A stretch of 64,000 nucleotides of DNA from JACCZR01 sp963830065 (GTDB taxonomy: Bacteria > Actinomycetota > Thermoleophilia > Solirubrobacterales > Thermoleophilaceae), in NCBI GenBank assembly GCA_963830065.1, contig CAWHLA010000008.1, forward strand, positions 310,001-374,000, in the 5' to 3' direction. This document shows positions 1 through 8,304 of the stretch, in pieces; position 1 is the stretch's first letter, and the number at the start of each line of letters is the position of its first letter. Position numbers and translations under genes: made by a program. A model generated the notes under the pieces. The model was not told the DNA's origin. It saw nothing but the letters and a program-made list of their open reading frames with translations, and did no database searches.

Positions 1-50
1 TCGAGGGTGACGAAGACACGGGCGCGCACCGAAGCCGCGAAGCTATCCGA

Positions 51-893
51 GTGAGGGCTGCACTGATAGTCAACGCGGCGTCCGGCTCAGGCCGCCACAC
101 CGCCGCGGTGGAGAGCGCCCTGCGCCAGGCGGGCGCGGCCGTGACCGTCTTCGCGCTCGGAGACGAGCGCGCCGCCGCCGCCTCGGACGCCGACCGCCTG
201 GTGGTGGCCGGCGGCGACGGCACCGTGGCCGCGGTGGCCGTGGCCGCCTCGGCGTCGGGCAAGCCGCTCGCGGTGATCGCCGCGGGGACGGCCAACGACT
301 TCGCCCGGGCGCACGGGCTGCCCCGCAGCCTGCGGGGTGCCTGCCTGCTCGCCGGTTCAGGGCTGCGTACCCGGAAACTGGAGCTGGCATGGATGGACGA
401 CCGTCCCTTTCTCAACGTGGCCAGTGCCGGGCTGGCCGCGCCGGCCGCGCGGCGCGCGGGCCGGTGGAAGCGCGCGCTGGGCGTGGCCGCCTACGGCCTC
501 GGGGCGATGGGCGCCGCGGTGATGGACTCGCCCGTGCCCTCCAGCGTGCACGTCGACGGCGAGCTGGTCTACGAGGGCGAGGCCTGGCAGGTGACGGTGG
601 CCAGCTCCGGCGCGTTCGGCGGCGGCTCCCATCTCAACGTGGCCGACGCCAGCGACGGCTTCCTGGAGACGGTGGTGCTGCAGGACAGCCCGCGTGCGCT
701 GCTCGCCCTGCGCGCCGTGGGCATGCGCACCGGGCGGGTGACCGAGCAGACGGGCGTCAGCCACCGCCGCGGGCATGAGGTGCGGCTGGGCGTCCCCCAC
801 GGGACCGAGTACAACGTCGACGGCGAGGTCGTGCGCTACGGGCCGGCGCGGTTCCGCGTCGACCCGGCGGCCTTTGACCTGGTCGTAGGCTGA
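51..893 (+). CDS. Diacylglycerol/lipid kinase family protein (YegS/DagK type)
   Basis: The 280-residue protein shows the catalytic signature of the diacylglycerol kinase / YegS fold: the nucleotide-binding GGDGT at residues 54-58 and GTANDFA at 79-85. Members phosphorylate diacylglycerol or related lipids with ATP at the inner face of the membrane; the exact lipid cannot be told from the sequence. The length is normal for a stand-alone bacterial enzyme. The GTG start at 51 fits the N-terminal strand of the fold (AALIVNAASG). No good ribosome binding site is visible in the 50 bases before it, and the upstream gene lies outside the window. The end of the gene contains the -10 hexamer of the next gene. 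Confidence 0.9.
   Translation: MRAALIVNAASGSGRHTAAVESALRQAGAAVTVFALGDERAAAASDADRLVVAGGDGTVAAVAVAASASGKPLAVIAAGTANDFARAHGLPRSLRGACLLAGSGLRTRKLELAWMDDRPFLNVASAGLAAPAARRAGRWKRALGVAAYGLGAMGAAVMDSPVPSSVHVDGELVYEGEAWQVTVASSGAFGGGSHLNVADASDGFLETVVLQDSPRALLALRAVGMRTGRVTEQTGVSHRRGHEVRLGVPHGTEYNVDGEVVRYGPARFRVDPAAFDLVVG
886..891 (+). promoter_or_regulatory. Leaderless -10 hexamer TAGGCT for the ParB-like gene
   Basis: TAGGCT lies 7 bases before the ATG at 899, inside the last codons of the lipid kinase gene. There is no Shine-Dalgarno sequence, so the transcript should begin at or next to the ATG. Confidence 0.5.
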
Positions 894-898
894 AGGTC

Positions 899-1735
899 AT
901 GGCACGCGACACGGGCTTTCCGGGTACGGACGCCCAGTTCGACTTCGGTCGAACGCGGCGCCGGCGAGCGCTGGCGCGGCTCTCGAGCCGGCTGCGGCGC
1001 GAGCCGGGCGACGTGTTCGTGATCCTCCCGTTCGAAGAGGTCGTGGAGGCGCTGGGGAGGGTGGGCGAGCGCAGCCTCGGGATGCAGTCGATCGAGCTGG
1101 ACTCGATCGTCGGGACGGTCGACCGGGGGCGCGAGTTCGACCGCGCCTTCCGCCCCGTATCGGGGCGGGTGCGCCCGCGATGGGAGCGAATCGCCGCGGC
1201 CCAGCGCCGGGGCGAGTCGATGCCGCCGATCGACGTCTACCGCATCGGCGAGGTCCACTTCGTGCGCGACGGGCACCACCGCGTGTCGGTGGCGCGGGCG
1301 CTCGGCGTCGACACCATCGACGCGTACGTGACCGAGGTCCAGACACGGGTCGGAGCCGATCGCGGCATCCGCCTGAGCGACCTCCCACTCAAGTCTCACG
1401 AGCGGCTGTTCTTCGAGCGCGTACCGCTGCCGCACGAAGCCCGCTCGAAGATCCGGGTGAGCGAGCCCGAGCGCCAGTACGGCGACCTGGCCGAAGGCGT
1501 CGAGGCGTGGGGGTTCCGGCTCATGCGCGACCGCGGTGAGCTGATGAACCGCAAGGAGATTGCCCTGGAGTGGCTCGGTCATGAGTACGAGCCGGTGGTA
1601 GAGATGCTCCGAGAGGCGGACCTGATCGGCAACCAGACCGAAACCGAGGCCTACATGCGCGTGGCGGCCGAGCGCTACCGGCTGCTGCGCACCCACGAGT
1701 GGAACGAGGAAGTCATCGAGAGGCTGAAGCGATAG
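899..1735 (+). CDS. Orphan ParB-like N-terminal domain protein
   Basis: A 278-residue basic protein. Residues about 37-150 resemble a ParB/Spo0J N-terminal (CTPase/nuclease-type) domain. The clearest mark is VRDGHHRVSVARALG around residues 122-136, matching the GxxR/HHR box of the family. The N-terminus (residues 15-35) is rich in arginine, and the C-terminal third is helical and charged. There is no ParA partner and no parS site nearby, so a role in chromosome segregation is not supported; such orphans may bind DNA or nucleotide for another purpose. Its stop codon TAG overlaps the GTG of the next gene by one base, so the two are translationally coupled. Confidence 0.65.
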   Translation: MARDTGFPGTDAQFDFGRTRRRRALARLSSRLRREPGDVFVILPFEEVVEALGRVGERSLGMQSIELDSIVGTVDRGREFDRAFRPVSGRVRPRWERIAAAQRRGESMPPIDVYRIGEVHFVRDGHHRVSVARALGVDTIDAYVTEVQTRVGADRGIRLSDLPLKSHERLFFERVPLPHEARSKIRVSEPERQYGDLAEGVEAWGFRLMRDRGELMNRKEIALEWLGHEYEPVVEMLREADLIGNQTETEAYMRVAAERYRLLRTHEWNEEVIERLKR

Positions 1736-2667
1736 TGCGGGCCGCGGTGGTCCCCGAGTACGGCGCGCCACCCGAGGGGCGCGACTTCGACGTGCCCAGC
1801 CCCGGCGACGGCGAGGTGGTGGTCGAGGTGGCAGTCGCGGGCCTGAACCCGGTGGACCTGACGCGCGCGGCCGGCACGTTTCACGGGGGCTCGCCCGACC
1901 CGCCGTACGTCGCGGGCAGCGAGGGAGTGGGTCGGGTCGACGGCGGCGGGCTGGCCTATTTCAACTCCTCCAGCGGGTCGATGGCCGAGCGCGCGGCGGT
2001 TCGCAGCGAGGAGCTGGTGGATCTGCCCGAGGGCCTGGACCCCGCGCTGGCCGTGTGCTTCGGCATCGCCGGGCTTGCGGGCTGGCTGTCGCTCGAGTAC
2101 CGCGCACACCTGGCCGAGGGCGAGACCGCGCTGATCCTGGGAGCGACCGGGCCGGTCGGCCTGATCGCCGTCCAGGCGGCACGCCTGCTGGGCGCCGGCC
2201 GGGTGGTGGCCGCCGCCCGCAACGCGGACCGCCTGCGCCGCGCCGAGGAGCTCGGCGCGGACGCCACCGTGGTGCTGGGCTCCTCCGGCGACGACGCCGG
2301 TGCGATGGCGAAGGCGTGCGGCGGTGAGGGTCCCGACGTGGTGGTCGATCCCCTCTGGGGCGAGCCCGGCGTGGCCGCGCTTCAGGCCGCGGCGCGACAC
2401 GCGCGGATAGTGCAGATGGGACAGTCGGCGGCGGCAGAGGCGACCGTCGCCTCGGCCACCATCCGCGGCAAGGGCCTGTCCATCCTCGGCTTCACCAACT
2501 TCCAGGTGGACGTCGAGACCCGCGCCGCTGCCTACCGGCGGATGGCCGAGCATGCCGCCGCCGGCGAGCTGACCTGCGACGTGGAGAAGATCCCGCTCGA
2601 CGAGATCGCCCGGGCCTGGGAGCTCCAGGCCTCGGGGCCTCACAGCAAGCTCGCGATCACCCCCTGA
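1735..2667 (+). CDS. Quinone oxidoreductase-like MDR family NADPH-dependent reductase
   Basis: A 310-residue medium-chain dehydrogenase/reductase. It has an N-terminal GroES-like domain (NPVDLTRAAG) and a Rossmann domain with GATGPVG at about residues 136-142 for NADPH. Structural and catalytic zinc cysteines are missing, as in zinc-independent quinone reductases and enoyl reductases, so a carbonyl or quinone substrate is likely. The GTG start at 1735 overlaps the preceding stop; longer in-frame starts would run into the ParB-like gene. The 3' end overlaps the convergent DUF5995-like gene by 11 bases. Confidence 0.8.
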   Translation: MRAAVVPEYGAPPEGRDFDVPSPGDGEVVVEVAVAGLNPVDLTRAAGTFHGGSPDPPYVAGSEGVGRVDGGGLAYFNSSSGSMAERAAVRSEELVDLPEGLDPALAVCFGIAGLAGWLSLEYRAHLAEGETALILGATGPVGLIAVQAARLLGAGRVVAAARNADRLRRAEELGADATVVLGSSGDDAGAMAKACGGEGPDVVVDPLWGEPGVAALQAAARHARIVQMGQSAAAEATVASATIRGKGLSILGFTNFQVDVETRAAAYRRMAEHAAAGELTCDVEKIPLDEIARAWELQASGPHSKLAITP

Positions 2668-3886
2668 CGCGGGTCACGCGCGTGACGACCCGCACCGTGC
2701 CCCACGGAGACCGTGTGCGTGCCACGGCCCGCACCCGCAGGCGCGCCCGCCGCCGCCGCAGGGCGGCGCGGTTCCTCGGCCCCAGCCGCAGCCGGTAGAC
2801 CTTCGAGGTGCCCCGGGCCAGCGCCAGCTTTCGCCCGCGGGCGACCGCCCTGCCGCGGCGGCCCGTCAGGCGCAGGAAGCCCGCACAGTCGCGGATGCCC
2901 GGCTCGCAGCGCACGCGGACTCGCACCACGCCGCGCCTCGACGCCCGCAAGCCACGGCCGGCCACGGGAGCGGCCTTGCCGCCGCGCTCGCGGTGGGTGC
3001 GGCGGTACTCGGCGCACTGCGCGTCGCGGGCGGCGCTCGAGCGGATGGTGGTGTTGGCCCGGATCAGCCGCGCCTGCCCGAGGGCGTACTGCTCGATGAC
3101 GTCCGAGACCGCCTTGCGCTGGGCCGGCGTGCGCGCGCTGCGCAGCAGCTCGGCGTTGCGCCACACACCCTCGCGCCAGCCCTGGAGGATCTGGAACAGG
3201 GCCACGTCGTCGGCGAACAGCCCCGGCACGTCGTAGTCGGAGATCGAGCGGTCGAAGCGCGCAGACAGCTCGCGCAGCACATCGTCGTAGAGCGGGTGCA
3301 ACACCCGGTTGCCGCGGTCGTGGTCGACCTTGCGGGTCGAGCCGTCGGGCTTCGTCATCCCCAGCGCCTCCACCAGGTAGGGGAAGTCCCGGTTGATGTG
3401 CGCGTTCATGCTCATGAGCAGGTTCCCGATGCCGGACACCGATCGGTCGCGGCCAGCGTCGAAGGCCTCGCGCCAGGCCAGCGGGACGACCTCGCGGCGC
3501 CCGCTGCGCCACGCGTCGTAGGCGCGGAAGTACATGCGCGCGAACACCTTGTCCACGTGCTGGAGGAAGCGCGGCTCCTGGTAGAAGGGCGGCCGCTGGA
3601 GCATCTTGGTGCGGATCGCCTCGGTCACCCGGATGTAGGTGATCCCGAACGCCGCGTTGTGGTCGCAGCTCGAGTACAGCCGGTCGAAGCGGCGGTACAT
3701 CTCGTCGAGGGTGGACTCCACGCACGCCGGGTTGCCGCTCACGCAATCGCGGGCGCGGCTGGGCTGGAAGTCGCCTCGCGCTCCGGGGAGGACCGAGGTC
3801 CAGTCGACGAAGGGCGCCTCCGCGGCCTGGGCTGCGCCGGGCAGGACGAACAGCGCGACCAACGCGATGGCGACCGCACCCCTCAT
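2657..3886 (-). CDS. Secreted DUF5995-like protein
   Basis: A 409-residue protein with a clear signal peptide (MRGAVAIALVALFVLPGAAQA, first ~21 residues), so it is exported. The mature part carries the box NAHINRD at residues 161-167 together with a helical region containing MYFRAYDAWRSGR, which I recognise as the DUF5995 type; its biochemical role is unknown. Two cysteines near residues 48 and 55 and one at 74 may form disulfides. The last ~90 residues are arginine-rich and repetitive (short strands alternating with R and G), which looks like a surface or glycan-binding extension. The ATG at 3886 was chosen because it opens directly onto the signal peptide; the much longer reading frame upstream is antisense to the neighbouring oxidoreductase. 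Confidence 0.7.
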   Translation of the reverse strand: MRGAVAIALVALFVLPGAAQAAEAPFVDWTSVLPGARGDFQPSRARDCVSGNPACVESTLDEMYRRFDRLYSSCDHNAAFGITYIRVTEAIRTKMLQRPPFYQEPRFLQHVDKVFARMYFRAYDAWRSGRREVVPLAWREAFDAGRDRSVSGIGNLLMSMNAHINRDFPYLVEALGMTKPDGSTRKVDHDRGNRVLHPLYDDVLRELSARFDRSISDYDVPGLFADDVALFQILQGWREGVWRNAELLRSARTPAQRKAVSDVIEQYALGQARLIRANTTIRSSAARDAQCAEYRRTHRERGGKAAPVAGRGLRASRRGVVRVRVRCEPGIRDCAGFLRLTGRRGRAVARGRKLALARGTSKVYRLRLGPRNRAALRRRRARLRVRAVARTRSPWGTVRVVTRVTRVRG

Positions 3887-3933
3887 CCCGCGGGTCAGTG
3901 TCCCACACGCTCGCCCGTGAGGGCCGTCGGGAA

Positions 3934-5340
3934 TCACGGTCGAGCGTGCATGTCCTCCAGCACGGCGCGTGCGGCCAGATAGCCGGGCGCGCCGGTGACC
4001 GCTCCCCCGGGGTGGGCCCCCGACCCCGCCAGGTAGGGCTCGCCGCCGAACGAGCGCGGCCCGAGGCGCTCCTCCAGTAGCTGGCCGGGCAGCATGTCGC
4101 CGTGGAAGATGTGGCCGCCCGCGATGCCGAAGCGCTCCTCCAGCTGCTTGGGCCCAAGGGCGATGCGGCCCTCGATCCGGTCGGGCAGCGCCGGGCACAC
4201 CTCGGCGAACCGCGCCACCGCGGCGTCGGCGGCCGCCTCGGCGTCGACGTCCGGCGGAAAGCACTGGCAGAACAGCGACAGCACGTGCTTGCCGGGCGGC
4301 GCCAGCGTGGGGTCGGTCGCGGTCTGGCACGCGGCCTCGATCCACGGCCGTGCGGCGGGCCGGCCCTCGCGCGCGTCGCGTGCGGCCGCGCTCAGGTCCT
4401 CGAGCGAGTAGCCGATGTCGATCGAGCCGCGCCACGGCTCCTCGCCCGGCCACGCCGGGAAGTCGGGCAGCCCGTCGAGCAGGCACATGACCTTCACCAC
4501 CGGGCCCGCCTGCCGCCAGCCCTCCGGCGGGTCGGCGCCGGCCAGCCGGGCCGTGGTGAGGGGGTCGGCGGCGGAGACGACCACGCGCGCGTCGAGCTCG
4601 TCGATCGACTCCACCGGTGACTCGGTTCGGATGGTCGCCCCCGCTGCCTCGGCCGCGCTGCGCAGCGCCTTGGTGACGGCACCCATTCCGCCTCGGGCGA
4701 ACCCCCAGGCGCCGGGCACACCGGCGGCCTCGCCCAGGTCGTGGAACAGCGCGATGAAGGAGGTGCCGGGGTCCTCGGGGCCCACCAGGCAGCCGATCAG
4801 CCCCTGGAGCGCGAACGGCACCCGCACCTCCTCGGACGGGATGCCGCTCAGCTCGTCGGCGATCGACCCCTCCAGCAGCTGGGAGCCGACCGCCTCCAGC
4901 CAGCGCTCGCGGTTGGCGGGCTCGAGCATGAGGGGCCGGGCCCGAGCGGCGGCGTGCTCTCGCTTCTCGGACCACTCGAGGTAGGCGCGCGCGTCCTCTG
5001 CCGACCAGTCCTGCTCCAGTTGCTTGGCCGTCCTGTCCGCGTCCGACCAGGTCACGACCGCCCGCCCGTCCGGGAACGGCGCGAACAGGTAGGGCTCGTG
5101 GACCTCGACGTGCAGCCCGTGGCCCTCGAGGTCGAGCTCCTCGATGATCTCCTTTCGCAGCAGCGACAGCGTGTACGCCCCGGGCGAGCCCCACACCCCC
5201 GGCCACAGCTCCTCGGTCACGCAGGCGCCGCCCACGATGTCGCGGCGCTCCCTGACCTCCACGGAGAGCCCGGCCCGTGCCAGGTACGCCGCGGCGACCA
5301 AGCCGTTGTGCCCGGCCCCGATGACCGCCACATCGTTCAC
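3934..5340 (-). CDS. Phytoene desaturase-like FAD-dependent oxidoreductase
   Basis: A 468-residue flavoprotein of the phytoene desaturase/CrtI-like superfamily. The dinucleotide-binding motif VIGAGHNGLVAAAYLARAG occupies residues ~5-23, followed by the acidic end of strand 2 and the GGACVTEE box. The C-terminal HPGGAVTGAPGYLAARAVL matches the second FAD-contact region. The subgroup is widespread in actinobacteria and in mitochondria (PYROXD2-like), and its substrate is generally unknown; there are no carotenoid genes beside it, so carotenoid desaturation should not be assumed. The GTG start at 5340 lies 13 bases from a GC-rich hairpin that separates it from the sugar transporter. Confidence 0.8.
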   Translation of the reverse strand: MNDVAVIGAGHNGLVAAAYLARAGLSVEVRERRDIVGGACVTEELWPGVWGSPGAYTLSLLRKEIIEELDLEGHGLHVEVHEPYLFAPFPDGRAVVTWSDADRTAKQLEQDWSAEDARAYLEWSEKREHAAARARPLMLEPANRERWLEAVGSQLLEGSIADELSGIPSEEVRVPFALQGLIGCLVGPEDPGTSFIALFHDLGEAAGVPGAWGFARGGMGAVTKALRSAAEAAGATIRTESPVESIDELDARVVVSAADPLTTARLAGADPPEGWRQAGPVVKVMCLLDGLPDFPAWPGEEPWRGSIDIGYSLEDLSAAARDAREGRPAARPWIEAACQTATDPTLAPPGKHVLSLFCQCFPPDVDAEAAADAAVARFAEVCPALPDRIEGRIALGPKQLEERFGIAGGHIFHGDMLPGQLLEERLGPRSFGGEPYLAGSGAHPGGAVTGAPGYLAARAVLEDMHARP

Positions 5341-5354
5341 GTCACTGAAGGATT

Positions 5355-5374
5355 GTGGGGGTCAGAGCCCCCAC
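5355..5374 (-). terminator. Hairpin between sugar ABC operon and flavoprotein gene
   Basis: GTGGGGG and CCCCCAC form a 7-bp stem around a 6-base loop. It lies just after the ATPase gene (3' end at 5381), where a terminator for the leftward sugar operon would be expected. There is no T-tract, so it may instead be a Rho-type pause or attenuator ahead of the next gene. Confidence 0.4.
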
Positions 5375-5380
5375 GATGCT

Positions 5381-6574
5381 TCAGCCGCTTGCTGGGGCGG
5401 GCTCGGCCCTGGTCCGCAGGCTGTGGCCGTCGCCGGCATCGAACAGGTGCAGCTTGGCGGTGTCCACCCACAGCTCGGACTCCTGGCCCTCCTGGACCTT
5501 CGAGGCCGGGTCGAGACGGGCCACGATCCTGCCCTCCTCACCGCTGGAGGGGACGTCGCCGGCGCCGGCGTCGGCGGCCAGCTCGCGCAGCTCCTCGGAC
5601 TCCAAGGCAACGTCGGAGCTGACCGAGAAGTGCGCGTAGAGCTCGGAGCCCATCGCCTCGAGCACCTCGATATTCGCGCGGAAGGTGGTGCCGCCGCGGG
5701 CGGCGCCGCCCATCACGGCGGCGTCCTCGAAGTCCTCCGGCCGAATGCCGGCCACCAGCGTGCCCGAGCTCTCGCCGGACACGCCGTCGGGCAGCGGCAC
5801 CTCGCCGATCGGCAGCTCCAGCTTGCCGCCCTCCATCGTGGCGGGCATGAAGTTCATCGCCGGCGAGCCGATGAAGCCGGCCACGAACAGGTTCACCGGA
5901 TCGTTGTAGAGGTCCATCGGCGATCCGACCTGCTGGAGCACCCCGGAGCGCATGACGGCAACGCGATCGCCGAGCGTCATGGCCTCGGTCTGGTCGTGGG
6001 TCACGTAGATCGTGGTGGTGCCCAGCCGCTGTTGGATGCGCGAGACCTCGGTGCGCATCTGCACGCGCAGCTTGGCGTCGAGGTTCGACAGCGGCTCGTC
6101 CATCAGGAACGCCCGCGGGTCGCGCACGATGGCGCGCCCCATGGCCACGCGCTGGCGCTGGCCGCCGGAGAGGTTGGCCGGCTTGCGGTCCAGGTGCTGC
6201 TCGAGGTCGAGCACCTTGGCCGCCTCCGAGACCTTGCGGTCTATCTCTCCCTGGTCCACTTTCGCGAGCTTGAGCGCGAAGCCCATGTTGTCGCGCACGC
6301 TCATGTGCGGGTAGAGCGCGTAGTTCTGGAACACCATCGCGATGTCGCGGTCCTTGGGCGCCTTGTCGTTGACCACGTCCTCGCCGATGCGCAGCTCGCC
6401 GTCGGAGATGTCCTCCAGCCCGGCCACCATGCGCAGCGCCGTCGACTTCCCGCAGCCCGAAGGGCCGACCAGGATCATGAACTCGCCGTCCTTGACGTCG
6501 AGGCTCATGTCCTTGACGGCCTCGTAGCCGTCCGGGTAGCGCTTCGTGACGTTCTCGAGCTTTATCTCAGACAT
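5381..6574 (-). CDS. Sugar ABC transporter ATP-binding protein (MsmK/UgpC/MalK type)
   Basis: A 397-residue importer ATPase. Walker A is GPSGCGKST (residues ~38-46), the signature is LSGGQRQRVAMGRA, Walker B is AFLMDEPLSNLDA, and the switch histidine lies in YVTHDQTEAMTL. A C-terminal OB-type MOI domain (residues ~240-390) is typical of carbohydrate importers, where it can receive regulatory signals. It is the last gene of a four-gene operon that also encodes both permeases and the binding protein, so this transporter has its own ATPase and does not need a shared MsiK-like subunit. Confidence 0.9.
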   Translation of the reverse strand: MSEIKLENVTKRYPDGYEAVKDMSLDVKDGEFMILVGPSGCGKSTALRMVAGLEDISDGELRIGEDVVNDKAPKDRDIAMVFQNYALYPHMSVRDNMGFALKLAKVDQGEIDRKVSEAAKVLDLEQHLDRKPANLSGGQRQRVAMGRAIVRDPRAFLMDEPLSNLDAKLRVQMRTEVSRIQQRLGTTTIYVTHDQTEAMTLGDRVAVMRSGVLQQVGSPMDLYNDPVNLFVAGFIGSPAMNFMPATMEGGKLELPIGEVPLPDGVSGESSGTLVAGIRPEDFEDAAVMGGAARGGTTFRANIEVLEAMGSELYAHFSVSSDVALESEELRELAADAGAGDVPSSGEEGRIVARLDPASKVQEGQESELWVDTAKLHLFDAGDGHSLRTRAEPAPASG

Positions 6575-6580
6575 TGGGAC

Positions 6581-7405
6581 TCACCCCTTTACTGCGCCGG
6601 CGGTGAGGCCCGCCACGATGCGGCGCTGGAAGATCAGGACCATGATGACGATGGGAATCGTCACGACGACAGCAGCCGCGGAGATCGCTCCGATCGGCTG
6701 CGTGAACTGCGACGCACCGGTGAAGAAGGCCAGCGTTGCCGGCACGGTGCGCGCCGCGCTGGTTGAGGTCAGCGTGTTGGCGAAAAGGAAGTCGTTCCAG
6801 GCGAAGATGAACACGAGGATCGCCGCCGTGAAGACGCCCGGAGCGGCGAGCGGGACGATCACCTTCCGGAAGGCCTGGAACGGCGTGGCGCCGTCCACCT
6901 GGGCCGCCTGCTCGAGCTCCCAGGGGATCTCCCGGAAGAACGCGCTGAGCGTGTAGATCGCGAGCGGCAGCGCGAAGGTCATGTAGGGGATGATCAGCCC
7001 GGCCCAGGTGTCGAACAGGCCGATCGAGCGCCAGATGTCGAACAGCGAGCCGGCGATCGAGATGGGCGGGAACATCGCGATCGCGAGCGCGCCCGAGAGG
7101 ATGACCGCTTTGCCCGCGAAGTCCAGCCGCGCCAGCGCGTAGGCCGCCATCGCGGCGAGCGCGATCGAGATGGTGGTCGCGATGGCCGCGATGCCCAGCG
7201 AGTTGAGCAGCGCGTAGCGGAAGTCGGGCGGCCCCTCGAACAGCAGCTTGTAGTTGTCCATGGTGAAGTCGGTGGGGAAGAATCCGCCGGCCCCGAGCTT
7301 CTCGGGGTTCTCGAACGAAAGCGACAGAATCCACGCGACCGGCCCGAGCGCGTACAGCAGCACCAGCAGGATCGCGATCAGCCAGTACACGCGCTGCTTC
7401 GTCAT
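6581..7405 (-). CDS. Carbohydrate ABC transporter permease, MalG type
   Basis: A 274-residue inner-membrane protein with about six membrane spans. The first is residues ~6-28 and the EAA-loop box is EQAAQVDGATPFQAFRKVIVPLAAPG, which docks on the ATPase. The ATG at 7405 overlaps the stop of the MalF-type gene in an ATGA, which fixes the start; the longer frame upstream is a shadow of that gene. The gene ends 6 bases before the ATPase gene. Together with its partner it forms the translocation pore for a sugar whose identity is not evident. Confidence 0.9.
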   Translation of the reverse strand: MTKQRVYWLIAILLVLLYALGPVAWILSLSFENPEKLGAGGFFPTDFTMDNYKLLFEGPPDFRYALLNSLGIAAIATTISIALAAMAAYALARLDFAGKAVILSGALAIAMFPPISIAGSLFDIWRSIGLFDTWAGLIIPYMTFALPLAIYTLSAFFREIPWELEQAAQVDGATPFQAFRKVIVPLAAPGVFTAAILVFIFAWNDFLFANTLTSTSAARTVPATLAFFTGASQFTQPIGAISAAAVVVTIPIVIMVLIFQRRIVAGLTAGAVKG

Positions 7406-8304
7406 GTCTCTCCCGTCTGCTCCGCAGTGGACGCGCCGAGGCCCTTGACGAACAGCGCGGCGATCGCGATCACGGCGAGGAAGATCAGCACCGAGATGGC
7501 CGAGCCCACGCCGAGGTTCAGCCGCGTGATGAGCACCTTGTAGCCGAGGATGGACACCGTCTCGGTGTTGTTGCCTCCGCCCTGAGTGAGGATGAAGACG
7601 CTGTCGAAGACCCGGAAGGCGTCGAGCGTGCGGAACAGCAGCGCGACGAGGATCGCCGGCTTCATCAGCGGGATCGTGATGCGGAAGAAGCGCTGGACCG
7701 CGTTGGCGCCGTCCACCTTCGCCGCCTCGTGCAGCTCGTCGGGCACCAGGGCCAGGCCCGCCAGGAGCAGCAGCGCCATGAACGGCGTCGTCTTCCAGAC
7801 CTCGGTCAGGACGATGATCACCATCGAGCCCCAGCGATCGCCGAGCAGGTCCTGCTGGGTGAGCACGAAGCCCGAGTCGGGCGAGAACGCGTACCGCCAC
7901 GCGAAGGCGGCGACCACGGTGACGATCCCGTACGGGATCAGCACCGCGGCGCGCACCGGCCCGCGGCCGAAGATGGCCCGGTGCATCACCAGCGCGATCG
8001 CCATCCCCAGCACCAGCTCGATGGCGACCGAGGAGATCGTGATGACGAGCGTGTTGAACACGTCGGTCCACCACGAGCTCGAGGTGAGCACTTCGATGTA
8101 GTTGTCGAGCCCGACGAACTCCGACTGGCCGGGGAAGCGCAGGTCCACCTTCTGCAGCGAGAGGTAGACGGCGTAGCCGATCGGATAGCCGGTGACCAGC
8201 AGCATCACGATCACCGCCGGCGCGCACAGCATCCACGCCAGCCGTCGCTCCTCGCGCGAGCGGGCGCTCTTCTTGGCAGGAGCCGTAGTAGTTCCAGCCG
8301 CCAT
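7402..8304 (-). CDS. Carbohydrate ABC transporter permease, MalF type
   Basis: A 300-residue permease with a short basic N-terminal tail (KKSARSREERR), about six membrane spans and the EAA box ELHEAAKVDGANAVQRFFRITIPLM that contacts the ATPase. The start codon overlaps the stop of the binding-protein gene by one base (TGATG), and its own stop overlaps the next permease by four, showing tight translational coupling through the operon. Confidence 0.9.
   Translation of the reverse strand: MAAGTTTAPAKKSARSREERRLAWMLCAPAVIVMLLVTGYPIGYAVYLSLQKVDLRFPGQSEFVGLDNYIEVLTSSSWWTDVFNTLVITISSVAIELVLGMAIALVMHRAIFGRGPVRAAVLIPYGIVTVVAAFAWRYAFSPDSGFVLTQQDLLGDRWGSMVIIVLTEVWKTTPFMALLLLAGLALVPDELHEAAKVDGANAVQRFFRITIPLMKPAILVALLFRTLDAFRVFDSVFILTQGGGNNTETVSILGYKVLITRLNLGVGSAISVLIFLAVIAIAALFVKGLGASTAEQTGET

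Noticed and set aside
938..953. Third TTCGA-N6-TCGAA dyad in the ParB-like gene
   Set aside because: It lies within coding sequence, with only the CG after the right arm in common with the two promoter sites, and not directly after a -10 box; kept only as a caution for the ArsR motif.
2657..5206. 849-codon frame covering the DUF5995-like gene and extending upstream
   Set aside because: The part above 3886 is antisense-phase shadow of the flavoprotein gene with high alanine/arginine content; the signal peptide marks the real start.
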